In this document: positions 5,877 to 11,876 of the stretch, one piece after another
Layout of the letters: each line of letters opens with the position of its first letter
Numbering within the stretch: the first letter of the stretch is position 1
Assembly (NCBI GenBank): GCA_913059105.1
Contig: CAJXRL010000061.1
Coordinates: 1-11,876, forward strand
Direction of reading: 5' to 3'
Source of the DNA: an uncultured Flavobacteriales bacterium
GTDB taxonomy: Bacteria > Bacteroidota > Bacteroidia > Flavobacteriales_E > Vicingaceae
Length of the DNA: 11,876 bases
Program-made: the position numbers and the translations under genes
The notes under the pieces: generated by a model
Databases searched by the model: none
What the model was told of the DNA's origin: nothing
The model's input: only the letters and a program-made list of their open reading frames with translations

Positions 5877-6353
5877 ATGTCAAAATTTAGAAAGAAATCA
5901 GGTGGAGGTATACCAGCCGTTAATACTGCGGCACTTCCGGATATTGTTTTTATGTTGTTGTTCTTTTTTATGGTAACCACTGTGATGAGAGAAGTTGATT
6001 TAAAAATTGACGTTACTCGGCCTAAGGCGACAGAGGTAAATAAGCTCGAAAAGAAATCATTAGTAAGCTATATTTATATTGGATCTCCAAAAGATAAATT
6101 TATAGGATCATATGGAACAGCTGATAGAATTCAATTGAACGACGCTTTTGCTACAAAGAGGGATATAATTGCCTTTGTGGAAGGAGAGAAGGAGAGTCAT
6201 GACCCTCAGGAAATTCCATATCTAACCTGGTCATTAAAGGTTGACAAAGAGGCGAAAATGGGAATTGTAACTGATGTAAAGCAGGAACTGAGAAAAGCAA
6301 ATGCATTGAAAATTAATTATTCTACGTATAAGACTGATATAATTGTAGATTAG
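5877..6353 (+). CDS. exbD: ExbD/TolR-family biopolymer transport protein (second copy)
   Basis: A 158-residue second ExbD paralogue. A basic, glycine-rich tail (MSKFRKKSGGG) leads into the single membrane helix at about 20-36, LPDIVFMLLFFFMVTTV, with Asp22 as the proton-carrying residue. The periplasmic part (about 40-158) ends KINYSTYKTDIIVD. It differs clearly from the first copy in sequence and length, so the pair is an old duplication and could form a mixed ExbD dimer. It is the last gene of the operon, 3 nt after the first exbD, and is followed about 25 nt later by a strong hairpin terminator. No tonB gene follows, so the TonB partner must be encoded elsewhere. Confidence 0.91.
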   Translation: MSKFRKKSGGGIPAVNTAALPDIVFMLLFFFMVTTVMREVDLKIDVTRPKATEVNKLEKKSLVSYIYIGSPKDKFIGSYGTADRIQLNDAFATKRDIIAFVEGEKESHDPQEIPYLTWSLKVDKEAKMGIVTDVKQELRKANALKINYSTYKTDIIVD

Positions 6354-6377
6354 TATTGAATCTTAACGTAAAGAAAT

Positions 6378-6408
6378 AAAAAAGGCTCGCATTTTGCGAG
6401 CCTTTTTT
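6378..6408. terminator. Bidirectional intrinsic terminator between exbD and glmS
   Basis: GGCTCGC (6384-6390) pairs with GCGAGCC (6396-6402), extended by A6391:T6395 to leave a 3-nt loop. An A-run (6378-6383) on one side and a T-run (6403-6408) on the other give a U-tract in both directions. It lies between the convergent stops of exbD (6353) and glmS (6431) and can end both transcripts. Confidence 0.93.
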
Positions 6409-6430
6409 ATTTATATGTATTTTAAATGTT

Positions 6431-8269
6431 TTATTCTACCGTTACGGACTTTGCAAGGTTTCTTGGCTGATCAACGTTACAGTCTCTCATAACTGCAATA
6501 TGGTAAGACAGCAACTGTAGTGGTATTACAGAAATTAGCGGGTCTAAGAACTCATCTGTTGCTGGAATTTCAATAACATGTTCAGATATTGCTCTAATGG
6601 CTTCGTCGCCCTCTGTTACAATTCCAATAATATTTCCATTTCTAGCCTTCACCTCTTGAATATTACTCACTACCTTTTGATAGTTAGCTATTCTTGTTGC
6701 AATAGCAACAACTGGCATGTTCTCGTCAATTAATGCAATAGGGCCATGTTTCATTTCAGCAGCTGGATAACCTTCTGCATGTATATAAGAGATCTCTTTC
6801 AATTTTAAAGCACCTTCAAGAGCAACAGGGAAATTGTACCCTCTTCCTAAGTATAAGAAGTTTGCAGCGTCCTTATATTGCTCCGCAATGTATTTAATTT
6901 GCTCATTAGATTCTAGAACTTTTCCCACAAGTCTAGGAATATCATTTAACTGATTGGTTAATTCCTGGTAGCGAGTTTTGGTTATACTTCCTTTCTTCTG
7001 GGCTAGGGTTAAAGCCATTAAAGCTAAAATAGTAATCTGAGCAGTAAATGCTTTTGTAGAAGCTACGCCAATTTCAGGGCCTGCATGAGTATATGATCCA
7101 GCATCTGTTGCTCTTGCAATAGAAGATCCTACCACATTACAAATGCCATAGATGGTTGCTCCCTTTTCTTTTGCTAGCTCTAATGCCGCTAAAGTATCAG
7201 CTGTTTCGCCGGACTGACTAATGGCAATCACAATATCTTTTTCAGAAAGAATAGGGTTTCTGTATCTAAATTCAGAAGCGTATTCAACCTCAACAGGAAT
7301 TCTAGCTAAGTCTTCAATCATGTATTCTCCTACCAAAGCAGAATGCCAAGATGTTCCACAAGCTACAAAAATTATTCTATCCGCATTCATGAATTTCGCT
7401 TCAAACTCTTCAACTCCTCCCAACGTAACTTCACCTGTCACAGAGTTTAATCGGCCCAACATGCTCGCCCGAATGGATTGAGGTTGCTCGTAGATTTCTT
7501 TTAACATGAAATGCTCATAGCCCCCTTTCTCTATAGCTTCCAAATTCATTTCCAACTCCTGAATCATAGGAGTAATTTGTTTATTTGCTATGTCAACAAT
7601 CTTAATTTCCTGTCCTCTTTCAATAATAGCAACCTGCTCATCGTCAAGGTAGATTACATTTTTAGTAAACTCAATTATTGGTGTTGCATCCGAAGCCACA
7701 AAGAACTCCTCTTTACCAATTCCAATTACAAGTGGGCTGCTATTTCTTGCAGCAATTAATTTATTTGGATTTTCCTTGTCAATTATAACTATTGCATATG
7801 CACCAATTACTTCATTTAAAGAATATCTCACTGCTTCCTCTAAAGAAACATTGTCTTTTGCAATTATTTCTTCAATCAAATGAATTAATACTTCTGTATC
7901 TGTATCGCTTTCAAATATGTGGCCTCTTTTTATGAGCTCTTTCTTTAAAGCGTCATAATTTTCAATAATACCATTATGAATAATTGCTAACCTATCATTT
8001 CCACTTTTATGAGGATGTGCATTTACGTCGTTAGGCGCTCCATGGGTTGCCCATCTTGTGTGACCAATGCCGACAGTTGAGTTCAAGTTTTTGTCTTCAG
8101 CAAAATTCTCTAGGTTAGATACTTTACCTGCTTTTTTATAGATATTCAAGTCAGTGTCAAGTAAAGCAACACCAGCGCTATCGTATCCTCTATATTCTAA
8201 TCTTTTTAACCCTTTTAAAACAATAGGGTAGGCTTGTTGATGCCCTATATATGCTACAATTCCACACAT
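6431..8269 (-). CDS. glmS: Glutamine--fructose-6-phosphate aminotransferase (isomerizing)
   Basis: A full-length 612-residue cytoplasmic enzyme making glucosamine-6-phosphate from fructose-6-phosphate and glutamine, the entry step to UDP-GlcNAc for peptidoglycan and LPS. The start is fixed by the nucleophile Cys2 in MCGIVAYIG. The class II amidotransferase domain (2 to about 220) shows GHTRWATHG (69-77), HNGIIENY (98-105) and SDTDTEV (121-127). The first SIS domain has ACGTSWHSA (303-311), SQSGETADT (351-359) and VASTKAFTAQ (402-411). The second has GRGYNFPVALEGALKLKE (475-492) and EMKHGP (505-510, His508). The C-terminus QPRNLAKSVTVE is the family ending. It is last in an operon, 2 nt after the DUF4270-like gene. 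No glmS ribozyme is expected or seen, as the upstream space is only 2 nt. Confidence 0.98.
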   Translation of the reverse strand: MCGIVAYIGHQQAYPIVLKGLKRLEYRGYDSAGVALLDTDLNIYKKAGKVSNLENFAEDKNLNSTVGIGHTRWATHGAPNDVNAHPHKSGNDRLAIIHNGIIENYDALKKELIKRGHIFESDTDTEVLIHLIEEIIAKDNVSLEEAVRYSLNEVIGAYAIVIIDKENPNKLIAARNSSPLVIGIGKEEFFVASDATPIIEFTKNVIYLDDEQVAIIERGQEIKIVDIANKQITPMIQELEMNLEAIEKGGYEHFMLKEIYEQPQSIRASMLGRLNSVTGEVTLGGVEEFEAKFMNADRIIFVACGTSWHSALVGEYMIEDLARIPVEVEYASEFRYRNPILSEKDIVIAISQSGETADTLAALELAKEKGATIYGICNVVGSSIARATDAGSYTHAGPEIGVASTKAFTAQITILALMALTLAQKKGSITKTRYQELTNQLNDIPRLVGKVLESNEQIKYIAEQYKDAANFLYLGRGYNFPVALEGALKLKEISYIHAEGYPAAEMKHGPIALIDENMPVVAIATRIANYQKVVSNIQEVKARNGNIIGIVTEGDEAIRAISEHVIEIPATDEFLDPLISVIPLQLLSYHIAVMRDCNVDQPRNLAKSVTVE

Positions 8270-8271
8270 TC

Positions 8272-9645
8272 TTATTGAATATTAGTATAATATAAGTTTA
8301 ATCTAATTTTGTTGCCGCTGCTATTCTCTGTAAAAATTACGGCTCTTTCCGCTTTCACTGCGCTTCCAGAGACTAACAAAGTTAAACCATTGTCATTCTC
8401 ATTACCGTTTAGGTAACTTTGTAAGTATCTCGAAATGTTGAATTTGTATTCGTTATTATTTTCGTCAAATTCTCCACCGAAAAACTCAGCGTTCAATAAA
8501 GCATCTGGTATAAACTGTAATGTATCAACATCATTTCTTGAGGCAACAATTAACTTATCTGCCTTACCTACATTGTTAGAGTAACTCCCGTTTGCCGCGG
8601 GAATAATAAGCTCCGCTTTATTTACTATAATTTTTCCGCCAAGACGTTCTTTTAAATCAGGAAATTTAATGGTTGTTTCCAGCCCTGCCATTGCTTGAAC
8701 ATAAGCTAAATTTGAATTTTGAGTTTGTAAGGCTGTTTCTGCAGCGCTACCAGTGTAATCGTGCTCAAATGTATTAAATCTTACACTGTTTGTATTGACA
8801 GGGAAATCAACTGCTTTTTGAGTAGTTGTATTGGCTGAATCAGTAACAGTATAGTAGATGGTCATTTTTGTATTGGTCGCGGTCAATCTGAAGTATAAAA
8901 TAGCCGCTTCGTTATCTGAAATATTTGGATTGCTAACAGGTTTGATTTTTAGACCCTTGAAAAATTTTACAAAATTTGCGCTGTTATCTAATTCTTCACT
9001 TCCTTGCTTTGCAATAATTTCATCCCCTAACGTATTCCCTAAATTTATTCGAATTTGAGAGCTTACGGTAACTGTATCAACAATTCCTACATTATTGGGT
9101 TGGTAAATCACTACCTCTTTTGTTGGAGTTGGATTGAAGCTATAAGAAGCTAGTGGTGTTGATTTTACAGCTATATTGGCATCTGAGTAATAGTTTGTTG
9201 TGTCAAATAGTTCTTGATCTATTCGAAATACTTCAAATGTTTGAGCAATACTGGTGTCTCCATAATAGCTAGTGTCGCCAGAATTGCCACCGTATTCTAA
9301 GCTTAAAATAACGGAGTCTACCTTAACTGTTTCTGAACTATCGCTAAACTCCAGAGCATTTGAAGATATAACTGGTTGAATATGAATGCTAGAAGTGGTA
9401 TATCCAAATGAAGAATCCCTATATTCTCCAATTAAACCGGTAGAAATTTTATCTGCTAGCACACGATCACCTATTCGGGTGCTAGTTACTAGAGTTGTGG
9501 TATCGCTAAAAAAAGAAAAAGTTGTCTTCTCTTCAAAATCTGGAAATAGTACTCCGTCTTTTTTGCACGCTTGGAGCATAAACAAAAAAGATGCGGAAAG
9601 GATTAACACTTTCCGCATTCTATTAAATGGGTTGTTTTTTTTCAT
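8272..9645 (-). CDS. DUF4270-like secreted lipoprotein, function unknown
   Basis: A 457-residue protein from the chosen start ATG 9645, which lies 4 nt after the GlgA-like stop. An ATG at 9618 would also keep the signal peptide. The frame is open back to 9759, but that would overlap the upstream gene heavily. A lipoprotein signal (basic start, hydrophobic VLILSASFLFML, lipobox LQAC) places Cys27 at the mature N-terminus, followed by KKDG. The remainder is rich in Ser, Thr, Asn and Asp, consistent with beta-structure and an envelope location. There are no further cysteines and no catalytic motif I recognise. The overall pattern and the position between a GlgA-like gene and glmS fit the Bacteroidota DUF4270 family; that name is from memory of the family and neighbourhood, not from a search. 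It is translationally packed with both neighbours. Confidence 0.82.
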   Translation of the reverse strand: MKKNNPFNRMRKVLILSASFLFMLQACKKDGVLFPDFEEKTTFSFFSDTTTLVTSTRIGDRVLADKISTGLIGEYRDSSFGYTTSSIHIQPVISSNALEFSDSSETVKVDSVILSLEYGGNSGDTSYYGDTSIAQTFEVFRIDQELFDTTNYYSDANIAVKSTPLASYSFNPTPTKEVVIYQPNNVGIVDTVTVSSQIRINLGNTLGDEIIAKQGSEELDNSANFVKFFKGLKIKPVSNPNISDNEAAILYFRLTATNTKMTIYYTVTDSANTTTQKAVDFPVNTNSVRFNTFEHDYTGSAAETALQTQNSNLAYVQAMAGLETTIKFPDLKERLGGKIIVNKAELIIPAANGSYSNNVGKADKLIVASRNDVDTLQFIPDALLNAEFFGGEFDENNNEYKFNISRYLQSYLNGNENDNGLTLLVSGSAVKAERAVIFTENSSGNKIRLNLYYTNIQ

Positions 9646-9649
9646 GAAA

Positions 9650-10462
9650 TTATTCTGCCAATACTTCTTCTTCCGATAATATTTCTTCATAGAAGTCATC
9701 AAAGGCATCAACGTAATCAACACCTTGATATTGTAATGTTGGCCTATCAACATTTTCAATTATTTTTTCTGCACCTTCTTCACCAACAATAACACCGTCT
9801 GACCAAGAAGCCGCAGCTGAACATAAGCTCGAATGAGTTGGCGTAACAAAGTTTTTTAAATCATCTTCAGAAACACCATCCATCAGCGCTTTTTTCGAGA
9901 AGTTAACATCCAAACTTCCTTCAAAACAATCGTTGTAAATGGAAGTAATGACTTTAGATTTTTCAAAAAGTGGCTCGTCTTTATAAGATGTTTTAAGATA
10001 TAAAGGGATCAGACTTGTCATCCAACCATGACAGTGAATTAAATCTGGAGCCCAGCCTAATTTTTTCACAGTTTCTAAAACGCCCCTGCAAAAGAAAATT
10101 GCTCTTTCATCATTATCCTCAAAGAAGTTCTCATCCCCATCCTTCAAAATTGCTTTTCTTTGAAAATAATCTTCATTATCAATAAAGTAAACTTGCATCC
10201 TTGCTGGTTGAATTGAAGCAACTTTAATTATTAATGGATGATCATTGTCATCAATTATTAGATTCATACCGGAAAGACGAATCACTTCGTGAAGCTGATT
10301 TCTTCTTTCGTTAATACACCCGAACTTTGGCATAAATGTTCTTATTTCCTTGCCTTTTTCTTGAATGTGTTGTGGTAAATTTCTACCTATGTTAGAAAGA
10401 TGATTAGGGGGTAAATAAGGAGTAATTTCTTGAGAGATGTAAAGAATTCTTTTCTTACTCAT
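9650..10462 (-). CDS. Short glycogen/starch synthase-like protein (GT5 N-terminal domain only)
   Basis: A 270-residue protein resembling only the N-terminal catalytic half of GlgA-type starch synthases, which are normally about 470-500 residues. Family-like features are RILYISQEITPY (5-16), FMPKFGCINER (43-53), ERAIFFCRGVLETV (119-132) and PDLIHCHGWMTSLIPLYL (139-156). The ADP-glucose-binding KTGGL motif that follows the first strand in true GlgA is replaced by LPPNHLSNIG, and the whole second Rossmann domain is absent. The C-terminus is acidic (FDDFYEEILSEEEVLAE). The frame is intact and packed with its neighbour, so this looks like a stable family form rather than a broken gene. Glycogen synthesis is therefore unlikely; the role is unknown. 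Start ATG 10462 (MSKKRILYIS) is preferred over ATG 10471. It is first of the operon with the DUF4270-like gene and glmS. Confidence 0.85.
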   Translation of the reverse strand: MSKKRILYISQEITPYLPPNHLSNIGRNLPQHIQEKGKEIRTFMPKFGCINERRNQLHEVIRLSGMNLIIDDNDHPLIIKVASIQPARMQVYFIDNEDYFQRKAILKDGDENFFEDNDERAIFFCRGVLETVKKLGWAPDLIHCHGWMTSLIPLYLKTSYKDEPLFEKSKVITSIYNDCFEGSLDVNFSKKALMDGVSEDDLKNFVTPTHSSLCSAAASWSDGVIVGEEGAEKIIENVDRPTLQYQGVDYVDAFDDFYEEILSEEEVLAE

Positions 10463-10490
10463 AAATGGCATATTAGTTATTAAAGCTCTA

Positions 10491-10522
10491 CAAAATTACG
10501 TAAAAATAAAGGACATACGCAA
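10491..10522 (-). promoter_or_regulatory. Promoter of the glgA-like/DUF4270-like/glmS operon
   Basis: On the minus strand, TTG (10522-10520), a 21-nt spacer and TAATTTTG (10498-10491) match the Bacteroidota consensus TTG-N17-23-TAnnTTTG exactly. The expected start near 10485 leaves a leader of about 20-25 nt before ATG 10462. It diverges from the panC promoter. Confidence 0.65.
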
Positions 10523-10524
10523 GT

Positions 10525-10541
10525 CTTTAACTTAGTTAAAG
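10525..10541. promoter_or_regulatory. 17-bp palindrome between divergent promoters (possible operator)
   Basis: CTTTAACTTAGTTAAAG has 8-bp arms, perfectly complementary around one central T. It lies just upstream of the -33 element of the glgA-like operon and 10 nt before the -33 of panC, where a dimeric regulator could affect both. There is no regulator gene in the window to pair with it. Confidence 0.45.
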
Positions 10542-10551
10542 CCTGAAAATG

Positions 10552-10580
10552 TTGAGATTTGCAGGTAAATACTATTTTTG
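10552..10580 (+). promoter_or_regulatory. Promoter of panC
   Basis: TTG (10552-10554), an 18-nt spacer and TATTTTTG (10573-10580) match the Bacteroidota promoter consensus exactly. The predicted start near 10586 gives a leader of about 10 nt before ATG 10596. This also argues against the in-frame TTG at 10578 as the panC start, because it would lie inside the -7 element. Confidence 0.68.
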
Positions 10581-10595
10581 GACCAATATAAGTTG

Positions 10596-11435
10596 ATGGA
10601 AATATTAAAAACTAAAGGTAAAGTAAAGGCAGTTGTTCAATCTTGGAAAAGCAAAGGCTACACTATTGGTCTTGTTCCTACAATGGGAGCATTGCATGAA
10701 GGGCATCTTCAATTGGTTCGTCGTTCGTTAATTGAAAACGATAAGACAATTTGCTCCATTTTTGTGAATCCATTACAATTTAACAAAAAGGAAGATTTAG
10801 ATAAGTATCCAGATACTTTTGAGCAGGATCTGCAATTTTTGGAAAAAGAGGGTTGTGATATTGTTTTTGCCCCTGAAGCAGAGGCTTTTTATGAAGGAGT
10901 TGGAGCTAATTATTATGACTTTGGCTTATTAGGGACAGTAATGGAGGCCCAGCATAGACCGGGACATTTTGAAGGTGTTGCAGCTGTTGTGAAGGAATTG
11001 TTTTTAGCCATAATGCCACAAAAAGCTTACTTCGGAGAGAAAGATTTTCAACAATTATCAATAATAAAATGGTTGAGAACAACAGAACAATTTCCAATTG
11101 AAATCGTAGGTTGTGATACGGTTAGGTCGGGAAGAGGATTGGCTTTAAGTTCAAGAAATTTGAGATTGACGGAGAAAGCGCTTTTGACTGCGGCTGAGAT
11201 TTATGCGACATTAAATTTTTGCAGAAACAATGTTGTAATCTTTGATCCTCAAACTTTAGTTGAACATGCTATTGCAAAATTGAATCAAAACTGTGAAGTG
11301 GAATATTTTGAAATAGTAGACGAAGAAACATTTGAGAGGGTAGAAGAATGGGAAGAAACTACTTGCCCAAGAGCTTTTGTTGTTGTTCATTTAGAGGGCG
11401 TAAGGTTAATCGATAATTTGTCATTAAATCCCTAA
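10596..11435 (+). CDS. panC: Pantothenate synthetase (pantoate--beta-alanine ligase)
   Basis: A 279-residue cytoplasmic enzyme joining pantoate and beta-alanine with ATP to make pantothenate, the CoA precursor. The nucleotide-binding HIGH-type motif is in PTMGALHEGH (28-37, His34 and His37). Other family blocks are SIFVNPLQFN (54-63), RPGHFEGVAAVV (121-132), YFGEKDFQQL (145-154) and the SSRN motif in LALSSRNLRL (182-191). The segment before it reads RSGRGLA where I would expect RE(A/P)DGLA. The start is ATG 10596; an in-frame TTG at 10578 lies within a promoter element. Length is normal. In many Bacteroidota panD, the aspartate decarboxylase supplying beta-alanine, follows directly; here the next gene starts 23 nt later and is not panD. 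Confidence 0.96.
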   Translation: MEILKTKGKVKAVVQSWKSKGYTIGLVPTMGALHEGHLQLVRRSLIENDKTICSIFVNPLQFNKKEDLDKYPDTFEQDLQFLEKEGCDIVFAPEAEAFYEGVGANYYDFGLLGTVMEAQHRPGHFEGVAAVVKELFLAIMPQKAYFGEKDFQQLSIIKWLRTTEQFPIEIVGCDTVRSGRGLALSSRNLRLTEKALLTAAEIYATLNFCRNNVVIFDPQTLVEHAIAKLNQNCEVEYFEIVDEETFERVEEWEETTCPRAFVVVHLEGVRLIDNLSLNP

Positions 11436-11458
11436 ATTCGCTTTATAAAACAAATTAT

Positions 11459-11828
11459 TTGAAATCTATTATCTCTTTTTTAAAAGTAGCTCTGCCGTTG
11501 GCATTTGGAGCATTCTTAATTTGGTACGTTTTTAAAGATTTGACCGATCAGGAGAAACAAGAACTACATATCTCTTTTTCAAGTGCAAATTATTTTTGGA
11601 TAATTCTGTCTATGGTTTTTGGCGTGTTGAGTCATATGAGTCGAGCTATTCGTTGGAAATATACTATTCAACCGCTTGGGAAAACACCGTGGTTTTGGAA
11701 TAGTTTTTTTACCGTAATGATTGGGTATGTGGCAAATTTAGCACTGCCAAGATTAGGAGAAGTTACTAGACCAGCATTGTTAGGCAAATATGAAGGGTTA
11801 CCATTTAACAAGCTTTTTGGAACCATTG
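11459..11828 (+). CDS. Flippase-like / LPG-synthase transmembrane-region membrane protein, 3' end missing
   Basis: The first 123 codons of an inner-membrane protein. The start is TTG at 11459, giving MKSIISFLKVALPL; no ATG is available nearby. Two membrane segments are clear, at about 6-24 (LKVALPLAFGAFLIWYVF) and 44-63 (FWIILSMVFGVLSHMSRAIR). A third, about 80-98, leads into LALPRLGEVTRPALL. The pattern SHMSRAIRWKY followed by PRLGEVTRPALLGKYEGLPFNKLFGTI is characteristic of the family related to the membrane domain of lysylphosphatidylglycerol synthase (MprF-like, formerly UPF0104). Members are about 300-340 residues, so more than half is absent. The frame runs on past 11828, but the last 15 codons (ending VSYTHLTLPTIYSV) are adapter. 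It probably shares the panC transcript (23-nt gap). Substrate unknown. Confidence 0.85.
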
Positions 11829-11876
11829 CTGTCTCTTATACACATCTGACGCTGCCGACGATCTACTCTGTGTAGA
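11829..11876 (-). other. Sequencing adapter (Nextera Read 1 side, reverse complement), not genomic
   Basis: Positions 11829-11861 are the exact reverse complement of the Nextera Read 1 adapter, starting with the mosaic end CTGTCTCTTATACACATCT. Positions 11862-11869 (TCTACTCT) are the reverse complement of the i5 index I remember as S504, and 11870-11876 (GTGTAGA) continue into P5. Confidence 0.98.

Noticed and set aside
7221..7759. Plus-strand open frames inside glmS
   Set aside because: They are shadows of a full-length, motif-complete glmS on the minus strand.
8267..8275. glmS ribozyme or other leader control upstream of glmS
   Set aside because: Only 2 nt separate glmS from the upstream gene and the known ribozyme class is from Gram-positive bacteria.
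9646..9759. Upstream extension of the DUF4270-like frame to 9759
   Set aside because: It would overlap the end of the GlgA-like gene by more than 100 nt and bury the lipoprotein signal peptide; ATG 9645 gives a clean 4-nt gap and a normal signal.
1..11876. Near-identical inverted ends resembling Tn5 terminal repeats bounding an 11.8-kb transposon
   Set aside because: The ends match the commercial Tn5 adapter, index and P5 primer, not a natural transposon, and there is no transposase gene inside.
1..11876. CRISPR array, defence system, toxin-antitoxin pair or prophage
   Set aside because: No regularly spaced repeats, no integrase, transposase or nuclease cluster, and no small paired genes are visible; apart from the lipoproteins, the small exb-operon membrane protein and the GlgA-like protein, the genes are ordinary housekeeping or envelope functions.

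Overview
This window is a contig of AT-rich DNA, most likely from a member of the Bacteroidota, order Flavobacteriales. Three things point there: gene content (a DUF4270-type lipoprotein, a short starch-synthase-like protein next to glmS and panC, and an ExbB / small membrane protein / ExbD / ExbD cluster), intergenic -33/-7 promoters of the TTG-N17-23-TAnnTTTG type, and lipoproteins with acidic or lysine-rich residues after the lipid-bearing cysteine. Both ends are library adapter (1-43 and 11829-11876), so the real genomic insert is 44-11828 and both terminal genes are cut by the assembly, not by biology.

Layout. 44-1536 (minus): a GT9 heptosyltransferase-like gene followed 4 nt later by a partial metallophosphoesterase-like lipoprotein gene that starts with TTG and runs off the left edge. 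1621-3416 (plus): a TatD-family nuclease overlapping a type I L-asparaginase by 4 nt. 3521-3607: tRNA-Ser(GGA), whose 3' end plus about 30 nt downstream is repeated 154 bp further on. 3951-6353 (plus): exbB, an unknown four-helix membrane protein, and two exbD genes, tightly packed and closed by a strong hairpin terminator at 6378-6408 that also serves the convergent glmS. 6431-10462 (minus): an operon of a short GlgA-like protein, a DUF4270-like lipoprotein and glmS with gaps of 4 and 2 nt. 10596-11828 (plus): panC and the beginning of a flippase-like (LPG-synthase transmembrane type) membrane protein. The glgA-like operon and panC diverge from an intergenic region with two good consensus promoters and a 17-bp palindrome between them.

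How the genes relate. Most are housekeeping or envelope functions: LPS core building (GT9), amino-sugar supply for peptidoglycan and LPS (glmS), proton-motive-force coupling to outer-membrane transport (exb genes), CoA precursor synthesis (panC), and asparagine breakdown. I see no defence island, CRISPR array, prophage or insertion sequence. The least explained items are the tRNA-tail repeat, the GlgA-like protein that lacks the ADP-glucose-binding motif and the second domain, the DUF4270-like lipoprotein locked between it and glmS, the unknown membrane protein inside the exb operon, and the altered metallophosphoesterase. None of these amounts to a demonstrable new system from sequence alone.
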